This document shows positions 36,163 through 46,372 of a stretch of DNA of 64,000 bases, piece by piece. The position numbers and the translations under genes are program-made. This DNA comes from a virus. Position 1 is the stretch's first letter, and each line of letters opens with the position of its first letter. The stretch covers positions 49,553 through 113,552 of IMG/VR virus record IMGVR_UViG_3300012000_000001; one strand, 5' to 3'. Under the pieces are notes generated by a model, which did no database searches, was not told the origin of the DNA, and worked only from the letters and a program-made list of their open reading frames with translations.

Positions 36163-39100
36163 ATGCTATCTTCAAGACTTATAGACAAAACTAATAAATG
36201 TAATATTGTATATAGATCATTTGTAGATGATTTATATCCATATAAGATATCTACTGACGGCTCATCTATTTTATATAGTGATAATTCTAGCCAAACTATA
36301 TCTTATAACAAATTAGATACCATAGGAGCACTAGCTGTCCAGTCTTATTCAGATATTAATAATGATGCATTAGCCGATTGTTGGCTGCCGGTTTTTGTTA
36401 CAGACGATGCGCATATAGAGAATAAGTTATTGTCTGATGATGGTAGTTATGCCAACGGCAACTCTGCGTTAATTAGCGGTCGCATAGGCATGGAAAATTT
36501 TCTATCATTTACTCCGAGTTTTAGAAGTTTCTCCAACGCCGGACAGATGTCTATTGACTGGATTTTAAATCGACATAACATTCCATATGCAGTATATTAT
36601 GGTATAATGTGTTGGGTTAGACGCAATAGCACATCTAATCCTATGATTATAGGCGGAGCCGCCTCTAAATTAGAGAGCTTTCCGCCCGGCACTAGACTAA
36701 AGCACTCCACCAAACCCAATGATGTATTGATTAAAATTGATAATAATACATTATATTTAGTTAACAGTCAAAGGTACACTGTTTCCACAGCCGTATTACA
36801 TCCTGATGAAAATATGTTTATTATTCAAGCATCGACGCTAACAGACTCTTATACTTTAGCGCCTGTTGTTACTAAAGAAACCTGGACCCCATCATCCACA
36901 ACAACGAATACAGAAAACGTAGATGGTTTCACCATCGCCCAATTAAATAATAACGTTAGACTATGGGTGCCAGACGGGGATTGTATATTCTATTATGCTT
37001 CTGAAGCTGAAAAGAGGGTGGCTGAAATAAAGGGCATACCTTCGAATGGTTTTGTCTCCCCGTGCCTAACTCGATCATATACTGCCATATATCGTATCTT
37101 GACACTTGATCAAACTCGTAGTTTTGCTAAAAAGAATTTACGAATCGCCAGATGCTATAGAAAGCTAGCACATGCTTTAAGTACTAGTCCTTTTATTACA
37201 GATTTTGCTATTAGGTCATTAGACTCAGCAGCGGTTAAGACTATTGTTGACACGTATATAAATAATAGTGCTACATCAACAAGCATAACTACTGAAACCA
37301 ATTTATTAAAGACAGCATTAAAAGACATTAGTCTATTTTTACAAAAAACCATTACTGTCGGTAGTGGCACAGCTAATACCGGTTTATATTTAGATACTAA
37401 ACCATCGCCATATAGTCTTAACAATAATTTAATTACTAATAAAAACCAGCTATTCACAAAACTGATTACAAAATATGGAGCTAATCTGGTTCTGTCCAGC
37501 GGACCTGTGACCTTAAGTGTTAATAGTAGTTTATTCTCAGATAATGCTGGTGCCGTTATTACACAAGCTATGGATTATTACTGTCCTAAGAACACTAAAG
37601 AAAGTTTAATCTATAATAATCAAAAAATTACTTATGAAGGCACCTCAATAGTTAGTAATATATCTCCAACAAATTCTAGTCTTTCTATTAGAAATACATT
37701 TTCTAATGAAGAAACCGTATCTATACCATTATACGATATAGCCAAACCAGACATAGATGGTGCGCAAACGTTATTCCAACCCAAGCTGTTATATACTGGA
37801 TATATTGATAGACAATATATGTCTAATGGTACATTATTTAATGTGGCAAATAATATTGGTTCATATTATAAATACGCAATGAAAACATCGTCTCGTATTG
37901 ATACAAATGGTACTCTGATACCCAGCCCAGATTTAATAAAGGGAGAAGAGAATGGGCCAGAATTAGACGCCATGGATTTATTGCTCAATGTTAGAGATAA
38001 AACATCATTACTATTACACGATAGATATATTGAAAACCAGATGTCTTTTTTGTGGGAAAAATTGTCTGGCCCAGATTGTGAATTTATAGAGAATAATGGA
38101 GGCTTCACCAATACTGCTAAACCGTCTAATACTACAGCTAATAGTAGATATATAAGATTAAAAATAAAAACTTCGGGCAAATATGTTGTTCAATGTACTA
38201 TTAATTCACCATATGGTACATTTAAAAAACAAAAAACAATATATGTTTATGATGGTGCCGATCTGATGGAAAAATATAATGACAACGGTTTTAGCATCAC
38301 GATATCATACGTACCCAATGTTATGCTCAACAAATGGTATGATGAAAATACACAGTCTTGGGCAGATGTGCCCGTTTTACTTCCTAATGAGCCCGAATTT
38401 ACTCCTATTTATCTTAATCGAGACAATCTAAGGGTACGTTGCTCTAAATTTAATAGGGTGGCTATTAGTCAAATTGGAGCGGTTTTTGTTCCGATTAGTA
38501 CCGGCTTTACTGTTAGAGAAATGGTTGGCGTGATAGGCTCTCTTCCAGAAACCGAAGTAGTTAAATTAGACGAATTATACAAATTTAAAACCAATAAAGA
38601 GTATACGGCTTCATCAGTATCTAATTTGGCTATAACATATAACTTAGAATCTAATACTATAGCCAAGTTATCAGCTATTTATGTAGAAAAAATTCGAAGT
38701 AACCTACCCAACTGTGAGCAATGTTTTAGTTTATACGAGCCTAAACTAAGAGCAAGAAAAAGTAGTGTTTTTACTGGAAGCAGTAGAACTAATACTGTTA
38801 GATATGATCGTATCAATAAATTTCCAGAAGGCTTTAAATTATATAAATACAAAACCGCTAATGGTCCCGGCTTAATTTCGGCCGAAGAAGATGGCACGGT
38901 TGGCTTTAGCTATCCTAAAATCTCCACAACCTCGGCCCCCGCTGTTAAAACCTATGGAGGATATACTAATAGTGTTATTAATAACTTGGGCATACAAAAT
39001 AATATTAATTCTTTTTATGGTACTAATATACCCGGTTTAGAACGACCACGAGCAAATGCATCAGATGCCGGATCATTAGCGGCGACAACACCAGCCACGC

Positions 39101-42100
39101 TGCCTCCTGTTACGGGTTTTCCATTAGATATAGCAAACGATGATGATCCTAGCAAACACAAATTATGTTATCAAAGGCAAGTTCCCTATGTTGGTGGCGG
39201 ACCTATTACTTTCACCAAGGGTGTGTTACATCCAAATAGCGGATGGATACCACATACATCTAGTGATTATGCTATTCATGCTAATCGTAGCAGTGTCTTG
39301 AAATTTAATCCAGGAGCTAGAAGTACATTTAGTTTTATTGGACCAAAAGTATCCAATATATCAGCACTATCTGCTAATATAGCAAGCGGAGTAGTTGAGC
39401 CGAATACATTGTCCAGTTCAATATCTTTAAAGATGGCAAATGGAGTACAGTGGGATCCTCCTTGTTATTGTGAAAATCCTGGTGAAAATGCTAGTTTAGA
39501 ACTTTACAACACTAATCAAAAACATAAAGAATATATTGATACTACAACACACAGATCGTCACATGGATATAGGTATCTACATGGTGGAGAACCCAAGCCT
39601 ATTGAACGAACGGCACTAACTAATGTTGCGACTTATAATGATGAATTCGGGGCTGATCAAGATAATGATACATTCTCATATTCATTTGCTGTCACCGGGC
39701 CTGCGTCTCTACCTAGCGAAGTTATGGGCGCTGACGGAAAAATCAATTTACGAATACCGACAGTACAATCATTTGGTATCAAAGATATTGAAGTCAAATT
39801 AAATTTTTTAAATTATGTCAATACTAAGAATTTAGTCATATGGTTAGAAGTACAACCAGACGGTACTGAAACGAAAACTAGAGGACCAGACAGAAACGGT
39901 AAATACCCTTCACCAATTAAAGCTTCCAAAAAGTTTTTAGACCAGACTATCCCACCATCCGTAGTATCTGGCATTAATTATCAAACGGGCATAGATTCAC
40001 AGCTACTATATAGCAATATACCAAATAATAAAATTGCTAATTATTTAGATTGTTTATTAAATGCTGAGAATGATTCCCCCGGCGGCCCATTAAGGCTCTT
40101 ATTGTTAAACCAAGAGCATATAGAAAATAATGGATACAACTTTAGTATTAAATTTTCTGATAATGCCTCTAAATATAATGTTTTATATGATCAAAACATT
40201 ATCAACGGAACACAGGTAACTAATAGTACAACATACCCAGCCCACACCTTATCCGATTTAGAAAAACAACAAAATATAGTACGCAGCATGGGGGAAGTGA
40301 GACCATCTTTGTCGGCAGTATCATACTCAGATAGACAGGCTTGTCAATTTAGCAAAATTCTAAAAACCAATAGACTTAACCCGACTGCTGCAAGTTTCAG
40401 TAAATTTTATACAAACACACTATTTAAAAATGCAGCACCAGAGAGTGGTCCCTGTCCTCCAGAAAGATCTCCTAAGCAGAAAGACGGAGACTTGAATGGG
40501 ACTACAGTATTTACACTCAAAATTATGGTATTGGACGAAGCAGAGGACATGGCTCCGAATGATACATTGATCAGTAATCAATATCTAACGGGTCTTTCTT
40601 CAGCATCCAAAACACAAACTTCTAATGATATATTTAACTCATTATGTAATTGGGAGTTAATTCTACATGTAGGAGATGTTCCAAAATTCGTACCACACAC
40701 CAACCCCAATCTTGCTTCATATGGTAATTGTGATGCTTTGTCTTTACTAGACTATACTAAAAATTTAAAATATCCTGGATATAGTTTTATCGCCGATTTA
40801 ACAAACTATCAACATTTATTGCCTTTAGCGAATATAGATGCTCCAAATATGGGCATCGCAGATACCTCTTTATGCTTAACCAATAAAAATGATCCAACAG
40901 GTGGAGGTTTTGTTGTTAAACCAGTAGATTTTCCTAGCTATGCCATAGTACAGATATTAGCTTCTTTAGTTTCTCCAACTACTGGCACTCTAATTGGAAC
41001 AGCAACCGCTCCGGGTGTTGGATATAGTCAGGGATTTAATACTATTATTAGCTGGTTTGCAGAAAGCCGTTTTTTAAGTTCACTAGAAGATTCTGGTAGA
41101 CAGATCTATTCACAATCGTATACCAAATACCCATTCGGCTCTCCTGAAAAAATATTATTAAATGTGCGTAAGAATGATTCGTTATGGTATTCTTTAGAAG
41201 CATTTATTATGAAATATCATAACACACCAATTTTGCAATTAAAGAAACATAATTATCTAAAAGTGCAAAGAGGAATAAGTAAATATGCTACAGAATTTAA
41301 ATTTAGTTTGGTACAGGATTATCAGGATTTGATTAATACAAAAGATGTGCCGGAACTAATTTTTGATTGTTCTGGAGATTTGCCATTTAATCAGACCAGT
41401 ATAACATATCCAGCAACATATGGAAATCTATTAGTAAATTATGGTGATTTGATCAATATCTCTGTTACGGGCGTTGCCAATACTCCTGATGGTACTTGTT
41501 CGGAAAATAATGGACTCTATGTTGCATTGGATACTGGTTGGAAAAAAGTAGATAATGACAATTTAGCAAATTTATCTCAAACAATATCTATGTTAGAACA
41601 TAATGCTGCTTTATCCTATAATAATAGCTTTTTTACGAATGAATTGAAAGCCGCAATTACTGATTCAAAAACGATTATCTGCAAAAGTAGAATACCTTAT
41701 GATATCTTTTTAGTGGGAGATAGTATAGAATGTTATCCCAATACAGAGCGTCTATCGTCTAGCAGTGCCGAAATTATTACTGTAAAAATTTTAAAGAAGG
41801 CATTAATTACCAAAAATAATAGTTTATATTCTGTTTTTGTTATAGATACAGCAATTACCACCCAAGATACTCTGTCTCCAACACCAGACACAAATACATT
41901 ATTAGTTTATTCAAATAATACTACTAGGGATCAGGGCATTAACAAAGAATATAGTGCGTGGGGATTAGATTCTAATGGCTACTTTAAAGAAACTCCCCCA
42001 TACGCAGGGTTTTCTGCTCATAGCGTCGGCTCTTATGGCAATATATCGCCATTTGTTAACAAAAATTTATTAGATAAAAATTTCAGATTTAATCAAATAC

Positions 42101-44103
42101 AACCCACACACGAAGTTTTGAATAACCATCAAAATGATAAAATTAAATACAATAAAATTAATATCTATAATTTTAATAATGGCGCCCTATTACCTATCAC
42201 TGGTTTTACTAACGATATGTCCTGTGGATTTGCTTACAGCGAAGTAGATTTATACGAACCTAGCATTTTTCAAACCAATACACAAAACGTAGCCGTTTCT
42301 ACCGAGAACATGCGTCAGGCTAATGCTGATTTTGGCGATCTAGAACGTAGCTTGATAGAACAGTTAAAACAATCAACTGGCTATAATGAAAAAAATTATT
42401 CCTTTATGTATGTTAGAACATCTACAGCCACATCTCAAAGCTCCCCAATAGCCATTCCTCTATCTGGTTGCTTAACAATAGAGAATAATTATATAGAACA
42501 TATTCCTATTAAATTAGTAGATTTAGACGGTATTGTCTCAAGACTAGACACTATAGATAGTATTAAAACACAACCCAGCTTAGAAAACATTGTTGGAGAT
42601 CCTAGCCAAACATCATCTGTACTAGCGTCAAACAGTATTAAATATGTACAAAAGCATTTAGACAGACTCACCAAAGACGATCCTGCTGAATGTCATCGCC
42701 CCAATGCTACTGTCTCTAATTGTCCAAAACTCAGAACACAAACTAAATTAAATAAGCTGTATAATGAGCGTACTGATTTATTAAAACTGTTAGAGCAACA
42801 GGCCGTAGCCTTTGCAACTGTTATATATGCTGATGATTCTAATAATAGACAAACTGTTACTGGTGAAATTATCGCAGAGGGTGTGGATTTTATTACGGTT
42901 TCTAATACCAGCGGAGTGTCTAAAATTTCTAAATCAAGTATTATAAACACAGATACTGAGTATGGTCTAACTAAAACATATACTAGAAAAGACTTGTTGC
43001 CCAGTAACCATATTCAAAAAATACCCACCGATGTTTTACCTAAAATAGAACCTCTTATCACCACTAATACCGATGGCAGTATTGATATTGTATATTCTCC
43101 AATAAACTTAAATCATTATTGGATAAATATTGACCCCAAACAATCATGTGTGCTGGACTTTACTAGCAATCCTAAGATTTTAGTATCTACAGAATATCAA
43201 TGCATCAGAGCTAATGAGTCTTTATTAAACTCTGTTGTTAGTCTGGTAGCAGATAATAATGTGTGTCCGGATTTTGCCACCAAAGAAGGAGTTCCACAAT
43301 TCCCCTCCGAAGCGATAGGAGACGAGGGTTTTTCGTCGAATAATAAAAAATATAAATATACAATACCTGTTAATATTGTTGACACACAAAAAAATACATA
43401 CACTTCACAGTATCCTGCTATAACGGGTTGGAAAACTCTAACTAAAGAACGTTATTTTAATATAAATGCTGATAATAGTTTGGGCTTAGAAGGGGTCGGT
43501 TCGGAGATTACTGTAGCCTCTACAGAAACATATTTAGTGCCCGAAATCTCCACAGCCCCATCTTATAATGATGGATCTGCTGACGCTCAATCAGTTCCCG
43601 GTATCGGCGTATGTCAAACAAACCTAGGAAGTCCAGGCGGATACGGATTATTAGGTCCGGATTATCTTGGTACCAGAGTTGGACAAAGTACAAGGGTACA
43701 GAATATATTTAATTTAGACGATATTAATAGTATTGAAGTACAAATTAAACGTATACCAAGACTTTTACGTGGTTGTGACTTATTAGGCACTGTATACAGG
43801 TATGGTAATCGTAGTTTATTTAGACAACAGTCTTCGGCAAATCCAAGAGTACCATTTGAAGTAGACGGTATTGGTATTAATGGGCCGTTAAATAATAGTT
43901 TATACTGTTGGATATGTTTACAACAAAGTGCTCAAGACAATAAACTCAGATATGCATCAATACCACCATTTCTACAGCATCAAAACGAGATGATCTTCAG
44001 AAGTTTCTTTGGTAGTGTAGACCGTATAGAGAACAGAACAGATTTAATGATTTCGTATTATCCATGGGAGCTTATTCCGTATGAGTACTCAAGATTCGAA
44101 TAA
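36163..44103 (+). CDS. Giant structural protein (2,646 residues), unknown
   Basis: The ATG at 36163 is 3 bases after the preceding stop. I recognise no full-length family. The N-terminal third has beta-rich sequence (YGIMCWVRR, FTIAQLNNNVRLWVPDGD). A PKD/Ig-like domain lies near residues 625-700 (FLWEKLSGPDCEFIENN, then SGKYVVQCTINSPYGTFKK). The rest is Asn/Ser/Thr/Tyr-rich and lacks transmembrane segments, signal peptide, protease or lysozyme motifs that I can see. Size and context mark it as a virion protein of the tail tip or a giant fibre. Its end overlaps the start of the next gene by 23 bases. Confidence 0.5.
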   Translation: MLSSRLIDKTNKCNIVYRSFVDDLYPYKISTDGSSILYSDNSSQTISYNKLDTIGALAVQSYSDINNDALADCWLPVFVTDDAHIENKLLSDDGSYANGNSALISGRIGMENFLSFTPSFRSFSNAGQMSIDWILNRHNIPYAVYYGIMCWVRRNSTSNPMIIGGAASKLESFPPGTRLKHSTKPNDVLIKIDNNTLYLVNSQRYTVSTAVLHPDENMFIIQASTLTDSYTLAPVVTKETWTPSSTTTNTENVDGFTIAQLNNNVRLWVPDGDCIFYYASEAEKRVAEIKGIPSNGFVSPCLTRSYTAIYRILTLDQTRSFAKKNLRIARCYRKLAHALSTSPFITDFAIRSLDSAAVKTIVDTYINNSATSTSITTETNLLKTALKDISLFLQKTITVGSGTANTGLYLDTKPSPYSLNNNLITNKNQLFTKLITKYGANLVLSSGPVTLSVNSSLFSDNAGAVITQAMDYYCPKNTKESLIYNNQKITYEGTSIVSNISPTNSSLSIRNTFSNEETVSIPLYDIAKPDIDGAQTLFQPKLLYTGYIDRQYMSNGTLFNVANNIGSYYKYAMKTSSRIDTNGTLIPSPDLIKGEENGPELDAMDLLLNVRDKTSLLLHDRYIENQMSFLWEKLSGPDCEFIENNGGFTNTAKPSNTTANSRYIRLKIKTSGKYVVQCTINSPYGTFKKQKTIYVYDGADLMEKYNDNGFSITISYVPNVMLNKWYDENTQSWADVPVLLPNEPEFTPIYLNRDNLRVRCSKFNRVAISQIGAVFVPISTGFTVREMVGVIGSLPETEVVKLDELYKFKTNKEYTASSVSNLAITYNLESNTIAKLSAIYVEKIRSNLPNCEQCFSLYEPKLRARKSSVFTGSSRTNTVRYDRINKFPEGFKLYKYKTANGPGLISAEEDGTVGFSYPKISTTSAPAVKTYGGYTNSVINNLGIQNNINSFYGTNIPGLERPRANASDAGSLAATTPATLPPVTGFPLDIANDDDPSKHKLCYQRQVPYVGGGPITFTKGVLHPNSGWIPHTSSDYAIHANRSSVLKFNPGARSTFSFIGPKVSNISALSANIASGVVEPNTLSSSISLKMANGVQWDPPCYCENPGENASLELYNTNQKHKEYIDTTTHRSSHGYRYLHGGEPKPIERTALTNVATYNDEFGADQDNDTFSYSFAVTGPASLPSEVMGADGKINLRIPTVQSFGIKDIEVKLNFLNYVNTKNLVIWLEVQPDGTETKTRGPDRNGKYPSPIKASKKFLDQTIPPSVVSGINYQTGIDSQLLYSNIPNNKIANYLDCLLNAENDSPGGPLRLLLLNQEHIENNGYNFSIKFSDNASKYNVLYDQNIINGTQVTNSTTYPAHTLSDLEKQQNIVRSMGEVRPSLSAVSYSDRQACQFSKILKTNRLNPTAASFSKFYTNTLFKNAAPESGPCPPERSPKQKDGDLNGTTVFTLKIMVLDEAEDMAPNDTLISNQYLTGLSSASKTQTSNDIFNSLCNWELILHVGDVPKFVPHTNPNLASYGNCDALSLLDYTKNLKYPGYSFIADLTNYQHLLPLANIDAPNMGIADTSLCLTNKNDPTGGGFVVKPVDFPSYAIVQILASLVSPTTGTLIGTATAPGVGYSQGFNTIISWFAESRFLSSLEDSGRQIYSQSYTKYPFGSPEKILLNVRKNDSLWYSLEAFIMKYHNTPILQLKKHNYLKVQRGISKYATEFKFSLVQDYQDLINTKDVPELIFDCSGDLPFNQTSITYPATYGNLLVNYGDLINISVTGVANTPDGTCSENNGLYVALDTGWKKVDNDNLANLSQTISMLEHNAALSYNNSFFTNELKAAITDSKTIICKSRIPYDIFLVGDSIECYPNTERLSSSSAEIITVKILKKALITKNNSLYSVFVIDTAITTQDTLSPTPDTNTLLVYSNNTTRDQGINKEYSAWGLDSNGYFKETPPYAGFSAHSVGSYGNISPFVNKNLLDKNFRFNQIQPTHEVLNNHQNDKIKYNKINIYNFNNGALLPITGFTNDMSCGFAYSEVDLYEPSIFQTNTQNVAVSTENMRQANADFGDLERSLIEQLKQSTGYNEKNYSFMYVRTSTATSQSSPIAIPLSGCLTIENNYIEHIPIKLVDLDGIVSRLDTIDSIKTQPSLENIVGDPSQTSSVLASNSIKYVQKHLDRLTKDDPAECHRPNATVSNCPKLRTQTKLNKLYNERTDLLKLLEQQAVAFATVIYADDSNNRQTVTGEIIAEGVDFITVSNTSGVSKISKSSIINTDTEYGLTKTYTRKDLLPSNHIQKIPTDVLPKIEPLITTNTDGSIDIVYSPINLNHYWINIDPKQSCVLDFTSNPKILVSTEYQCIRANESLLNSVVSLVADNNVCPDFATKEGVPQFPSEAIGDEGFSSNNKKYKYTIPVNIVDTQKNTYTSQYPAITGWKTLTKERYFNINADNSLGLEGVGSEITVASTETYLVPEISTAPSYNDGSADAQSVPGIGVCQTNLGSPGGYGLLGPDYLGTRVGQSTRVQNIFNLDDINSIEVQIKRIPRLLRGCDLLGTVYRYGNRSLFRQQSSANPRVPFEVDGIGINGPLNNSLYCWICLQQSAQDNKLRYASIPPFLQHQNEMIFRSFFGSVDRIENRTDLMISYYPWELIPYEYSRFE

Positions 44104-44488
44104 TATGTGGTTTTGCAACTTTATAGAAGTAGGATTAGATACTTATCTTTGCTCTAAGTGCGGAACACAAATATCATCCGAAGATGGTCCTCCCGCCATC
44201 CTGTGCAGTGTGCCGTCTAATGAGCCAGAGGAGCAACCCTCGGTAGCCTTTTCTACTAAAGTTAAAAACTTTATTATGGCGGCTTCTGAGCATATAAACA
44301 ATGGCGCTAAACTTTGCACAGACGAACAAATAGAACAGCGATATAACATATGTCAAACATGTGAGCATTTTGTAAACTCAACATGCAATCAATGCGGCTG
44401 TCCTATTGTTCGTAACAAGCGCTTTATTAGCAAGCTATCGTGGGCATCATCAGAATGTCCAGTTGGCAAGTGGGGTAAACTAGATTAG
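44081..44488 (+). CDS. Small zinc-ribbon protein at the end of the structural arm
   Basis: The product has 135 residues. I chose the ATG at 44081, which has GGAG 11 bases upstream; an alternative ATG at 44105 would begin MWFCNF and avoid the overlap. The N-terminal part has CSKCGT. The C-terminal part has RYNICQTCEHFVNSTCNQCG, then CPI and a late SSECPVGKW, a pattern of Cys pairs found in small phage proteins often encoded near tail genes. These probably bind one or two zinc ions. Function is not known; a virion assembly or baseplate accessory role is inferred from location. The stop overlaps the stop of the convergent gene. Confidence 0.65.
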   Translation: MSTQDSNNMWFCNFIEVGLDTYLCSKCGTQISSEDGPPAILCSVPSNEPEEQPSVAFSTKVKNFIMAASEHINNGAKLCTDEQIEQRYNICQTCEHFVNSTCNQCGCPIVRNKRFISKLSWASSECPVGKWGKLD

Positions 44489-44832
44489 TTCTTTTTACCG
44501 CCTTTGCTTTCTGACTGTTCTTTAGACCACTTATGCCAGCCCTTATTTGGAAGAATGACTCCATTGTCATCTTTTCGCTTAGGAAATAGAGTGCCACCCT
44601 TCTTGTGTTGACCAAATGCCAATATGGCACCACAGTCAGCACAGCGTAACTCATAATAATCATTGCCCTCCACATTTCGCACAATAAATCGCAGATTTGT
44701 GGATGAACAGAGACCGCACCTTTCTTCTGCAAAAATTTCTTGTATAACGGCCAGCTCTTTAAAAATTTCCTTTTGTCCAGAACCCTCTAATTCAAAAGTT
44801 AGCTTGTCATTAGCCTTGTATAATACTTTCAT
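44485..44832 (-). CDS. Small zinc-ribbon protein downstream of annealing protein
   Basis: The start chosen is the ATG at 44832, two bases after the upstream stop and behind a GGAA-type site; an in-frame ATG at 44844 is possible but lies inside the previous gene. The 115-residue product begins MKVLYKANDKLTFELEG and has a Cys4 ribbon: CGLC near residue 39 and CADC near 64, followed by a Lys/Gly-rich tail (KSKGGKKN end). Such small ribbons often sit beside phage recombination genes. Its exact role is unknown, possibly a nucleic-acid-binding partner of the neighbouring protein. Confidence 0.6.
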   Translation of the reverse strand: MKVLYKANDKLTFELEGSGQKEIFKELAVIQEIFAEERCGLCSSTNLRFIVRNVEGNDYYELRCADCGAILAFGQHKKGGTLFPKRKDDNGVILPNKGWHKWSKEQSESKGGKKN

Positions 44833-44834
44833 CG

Positions 44835-45569
44835 TTATTTCCAATCTTTAGAATACCCAATAATATTCTCTGGTATATCATTTGTATTTTGCTGGTATTT
44901 AGATAATAGTCTAATAATCCCAACAGCATCCTCATGAGATACCGTATAAATATTATCGGTCGGTAGTTGACTATCTGAGAACAATCTCATTACATTAATA
45001 TTAAGTCTTTGGGCCATAACGTCAATGAAATTAATTTGATTATTACTAATCTTAGAAACTGTGTTTAGATCAGGATTGTCCTCAATTTCCTTAGAAATTT
45101 CCTCAGCAGCAACAACTTTTCGTAGTCTTAGTGCCCTTCTGAGTGCTCTACCTTCTGCTCGGGTTTCGGCAACAGCCACCGGATGATTACGATATACCTT
45201 GTCACAATTACCCCAATAAACGTCAGCAGAGCCATCCACAGTCACAGTATTTAAATCCCTGCTGTCCGACTGGGCATCGTTTAAAACATAGGTTATAGAA
45301 TGAACCACGGTTGCTCGTTTTTCATTGTCCGGAGTCGGAGTTTGTACAACGGAGCTAGTTGATGCTATAACTTTACAATTAAGGGCCAATTCAAAAATAC
45401 GGCGTAATCCATCTGTGGTAGGGTTGTCCGAAATTTTTTCATCATCAGATAACAAACCCAATACATAGTCTGTCCATTCTAAGTCCGTAATCTTTGGAAC
45501 TTTAACAGTATCGGTTGTGGGTGTTTCGGTTTCCTTGTCCTTGTTTTTTTCCTTGTCGGCCTTGGCCAT
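44835..45569 (-). CDS. Probable single-strand annealing (ERF/Rad52-like) protein
   Basis: The product has 244 residues, with a charged Lys/Glu/Asp/Thr-rich N-terminus (1-25). A central beta/alpha domain contains TTDGLRRIFELAL, RATVVHSITYVL, DVYWGNCDKVY, HPVAVAETRAEGRALRRALR and KVVAAEE. The 'ETRAxGRALRxAL' helix is reminiscent of phage single-strand annealing proteins. The C-terminal module (NQINFIDVMAQRLNINV, then EDAVGIIRLLSKYQ) looks like the QxxxIxxLAxxLG...AxxLIxxL element that closes several ERF-type proteins. With RecA, SSB and exonucleases on the same strand, a role in recombination or end annealing fits. Alternative: a conserved phage DNA-binding protein without annealing activity. 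Confidence 0.45.
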   Translation of the reverse strand: MAKADKEKNKDKETETPTTDTVKVPKITDLEWTDYVLGLLSDDEKISDNPTTDGLRRIFELALNCKVIASTSSVVQTPTPDNEKRATVVHSITYVLNDAQSDSRDLNTVTVDGSADVYWGNCDKVYRNHPVAVAETRAEGRALRRALRLRKVVAAEEISKEIEDNPDLNTVSKISNNQINFIDVMAQRLNINVMRLFSDSQLPTDNIYTVSHEDAVGIIRLLSKYQQNTNDIPENIIGYSKDWK

Positions 45570-45574
45570 AGTTA

Positions 45575-46372
45575 TTAATCCTCAATGGTTAAAATTAGTG
45601 GTGTTTTAGACTGTTCACAAGATTTGATAGTATCAACTAGTTTATTAAATATCAATATTCCTCTGGCATTTGAAAAATCTTTGGTTTGTTTGATTCTGAT
45701 CAGATGCCATCCTTTACCAGTAATCAAGCCTTCTTTTTTCTTATCATATTTAATGTTACGATCAAGAGATTGCTCGCCCCATACCGGCTCAAAATGAGAA
45801 GGTCCGTCAACTTCAATAGCCGTACCCATAGTAGGCAAGAATAGGTCAATTTGCAACTTGGTATTGACTAGAGATTGTTCTTTATGAAATTCTACAACAT
45901 AGCCTGATCCCAATAACTCTTTGAGTAAAAACTTTTCTAGTTTTGAGCCAACTTTGCTTGACTCTCTAATTGCTACAATAGCCGCCTGTTGCATATTCTC
46001 TTTTTGGTTGATATCTAATTTATCCCAATTTGCTTTAGCCTTGGCTTTGCGTGATGCTAATTCTTGATCATCTAATGATTCCCAAGCATTTAACACACCT
46101 AGGCCAATTTTTTGTTTAATATCTGATGATCTTTCAGTTCCTTTTGTTGGATGCTTATGCTTTCCTGTCTGTAAAGCATTTTTTTGTGCATCCGACTTAT
46201 TTCTAATGGTTATGTGAAATTTTTTAGCATCTCTTCTAACTTTGTTAGGATAGGTAGACCATGCCTCTGCTATATCAGCAAAGCTTTTATTTAATTGTTC
46301 ATACCATGTTCTAATAATCTGTTCTTTTTGCTTATCAGACAAATTATCATATATATTTTGAGATTTCGTCAT
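45575..46372 (-). CDS. HTH/NUMOD-like plus PD-(D/E)XK (DUF559/Vsr-like) endonuclease
   Basis: The product has 265 residues. The N-terminal 55 residues look like a helix-turn-helix (KSFADIAEAWSTYPNKVRRD). The middle (70-135) has a KHPTKGTERSSDIKQKIG stretch resembling the NUMOD motifs of homing endonucleases. The C-terminal domain (about 155-245) carries EKFLLKELLGSGYVVEFHKE, LQIDLFLPTMGTAIEVDGPS and WHLIRIKQ, the D-x(9-11)-E-x-D core of Vsr/DUF559-type nucleases. This architecture matches freestanding homing-type nucleases in phages, which often lie near split or intron-carrying genes. It could equally be a repair nuclease. The gene overlaps the one upstream by 26 bases, which suggests it is settled in the operon. 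Confidence 0.6.
   Translation of the reverse strand: MTKSQNIYDNLSDKQKEQIIRTWYEQLNKSFADIAEAWSTYPNKVRRDAKKFHITIRNKSDAQKNALQTGKHKHPTKGTERSSDIKQKIGLGVLNAWESLDDQELASRKAKAKANWDKLDINQKENMQQAAIVAIRESSKVGSKLEKFLLKELLGSGYVVEFHKEQSLVNTKLQIDLFLPTMGTAIEVDGPSHFEPVWGEQSLDRNIKYDKKKEGLITGKGWHLIRIKQTKDFSNARGILIFNKLVDTIKSCEQSKTPLILTIED

Noticed and set aside
44489-44600. Terminator at the convergent junction
   Set aside because: No stem followed by a T run is visible around the overlapping stops.
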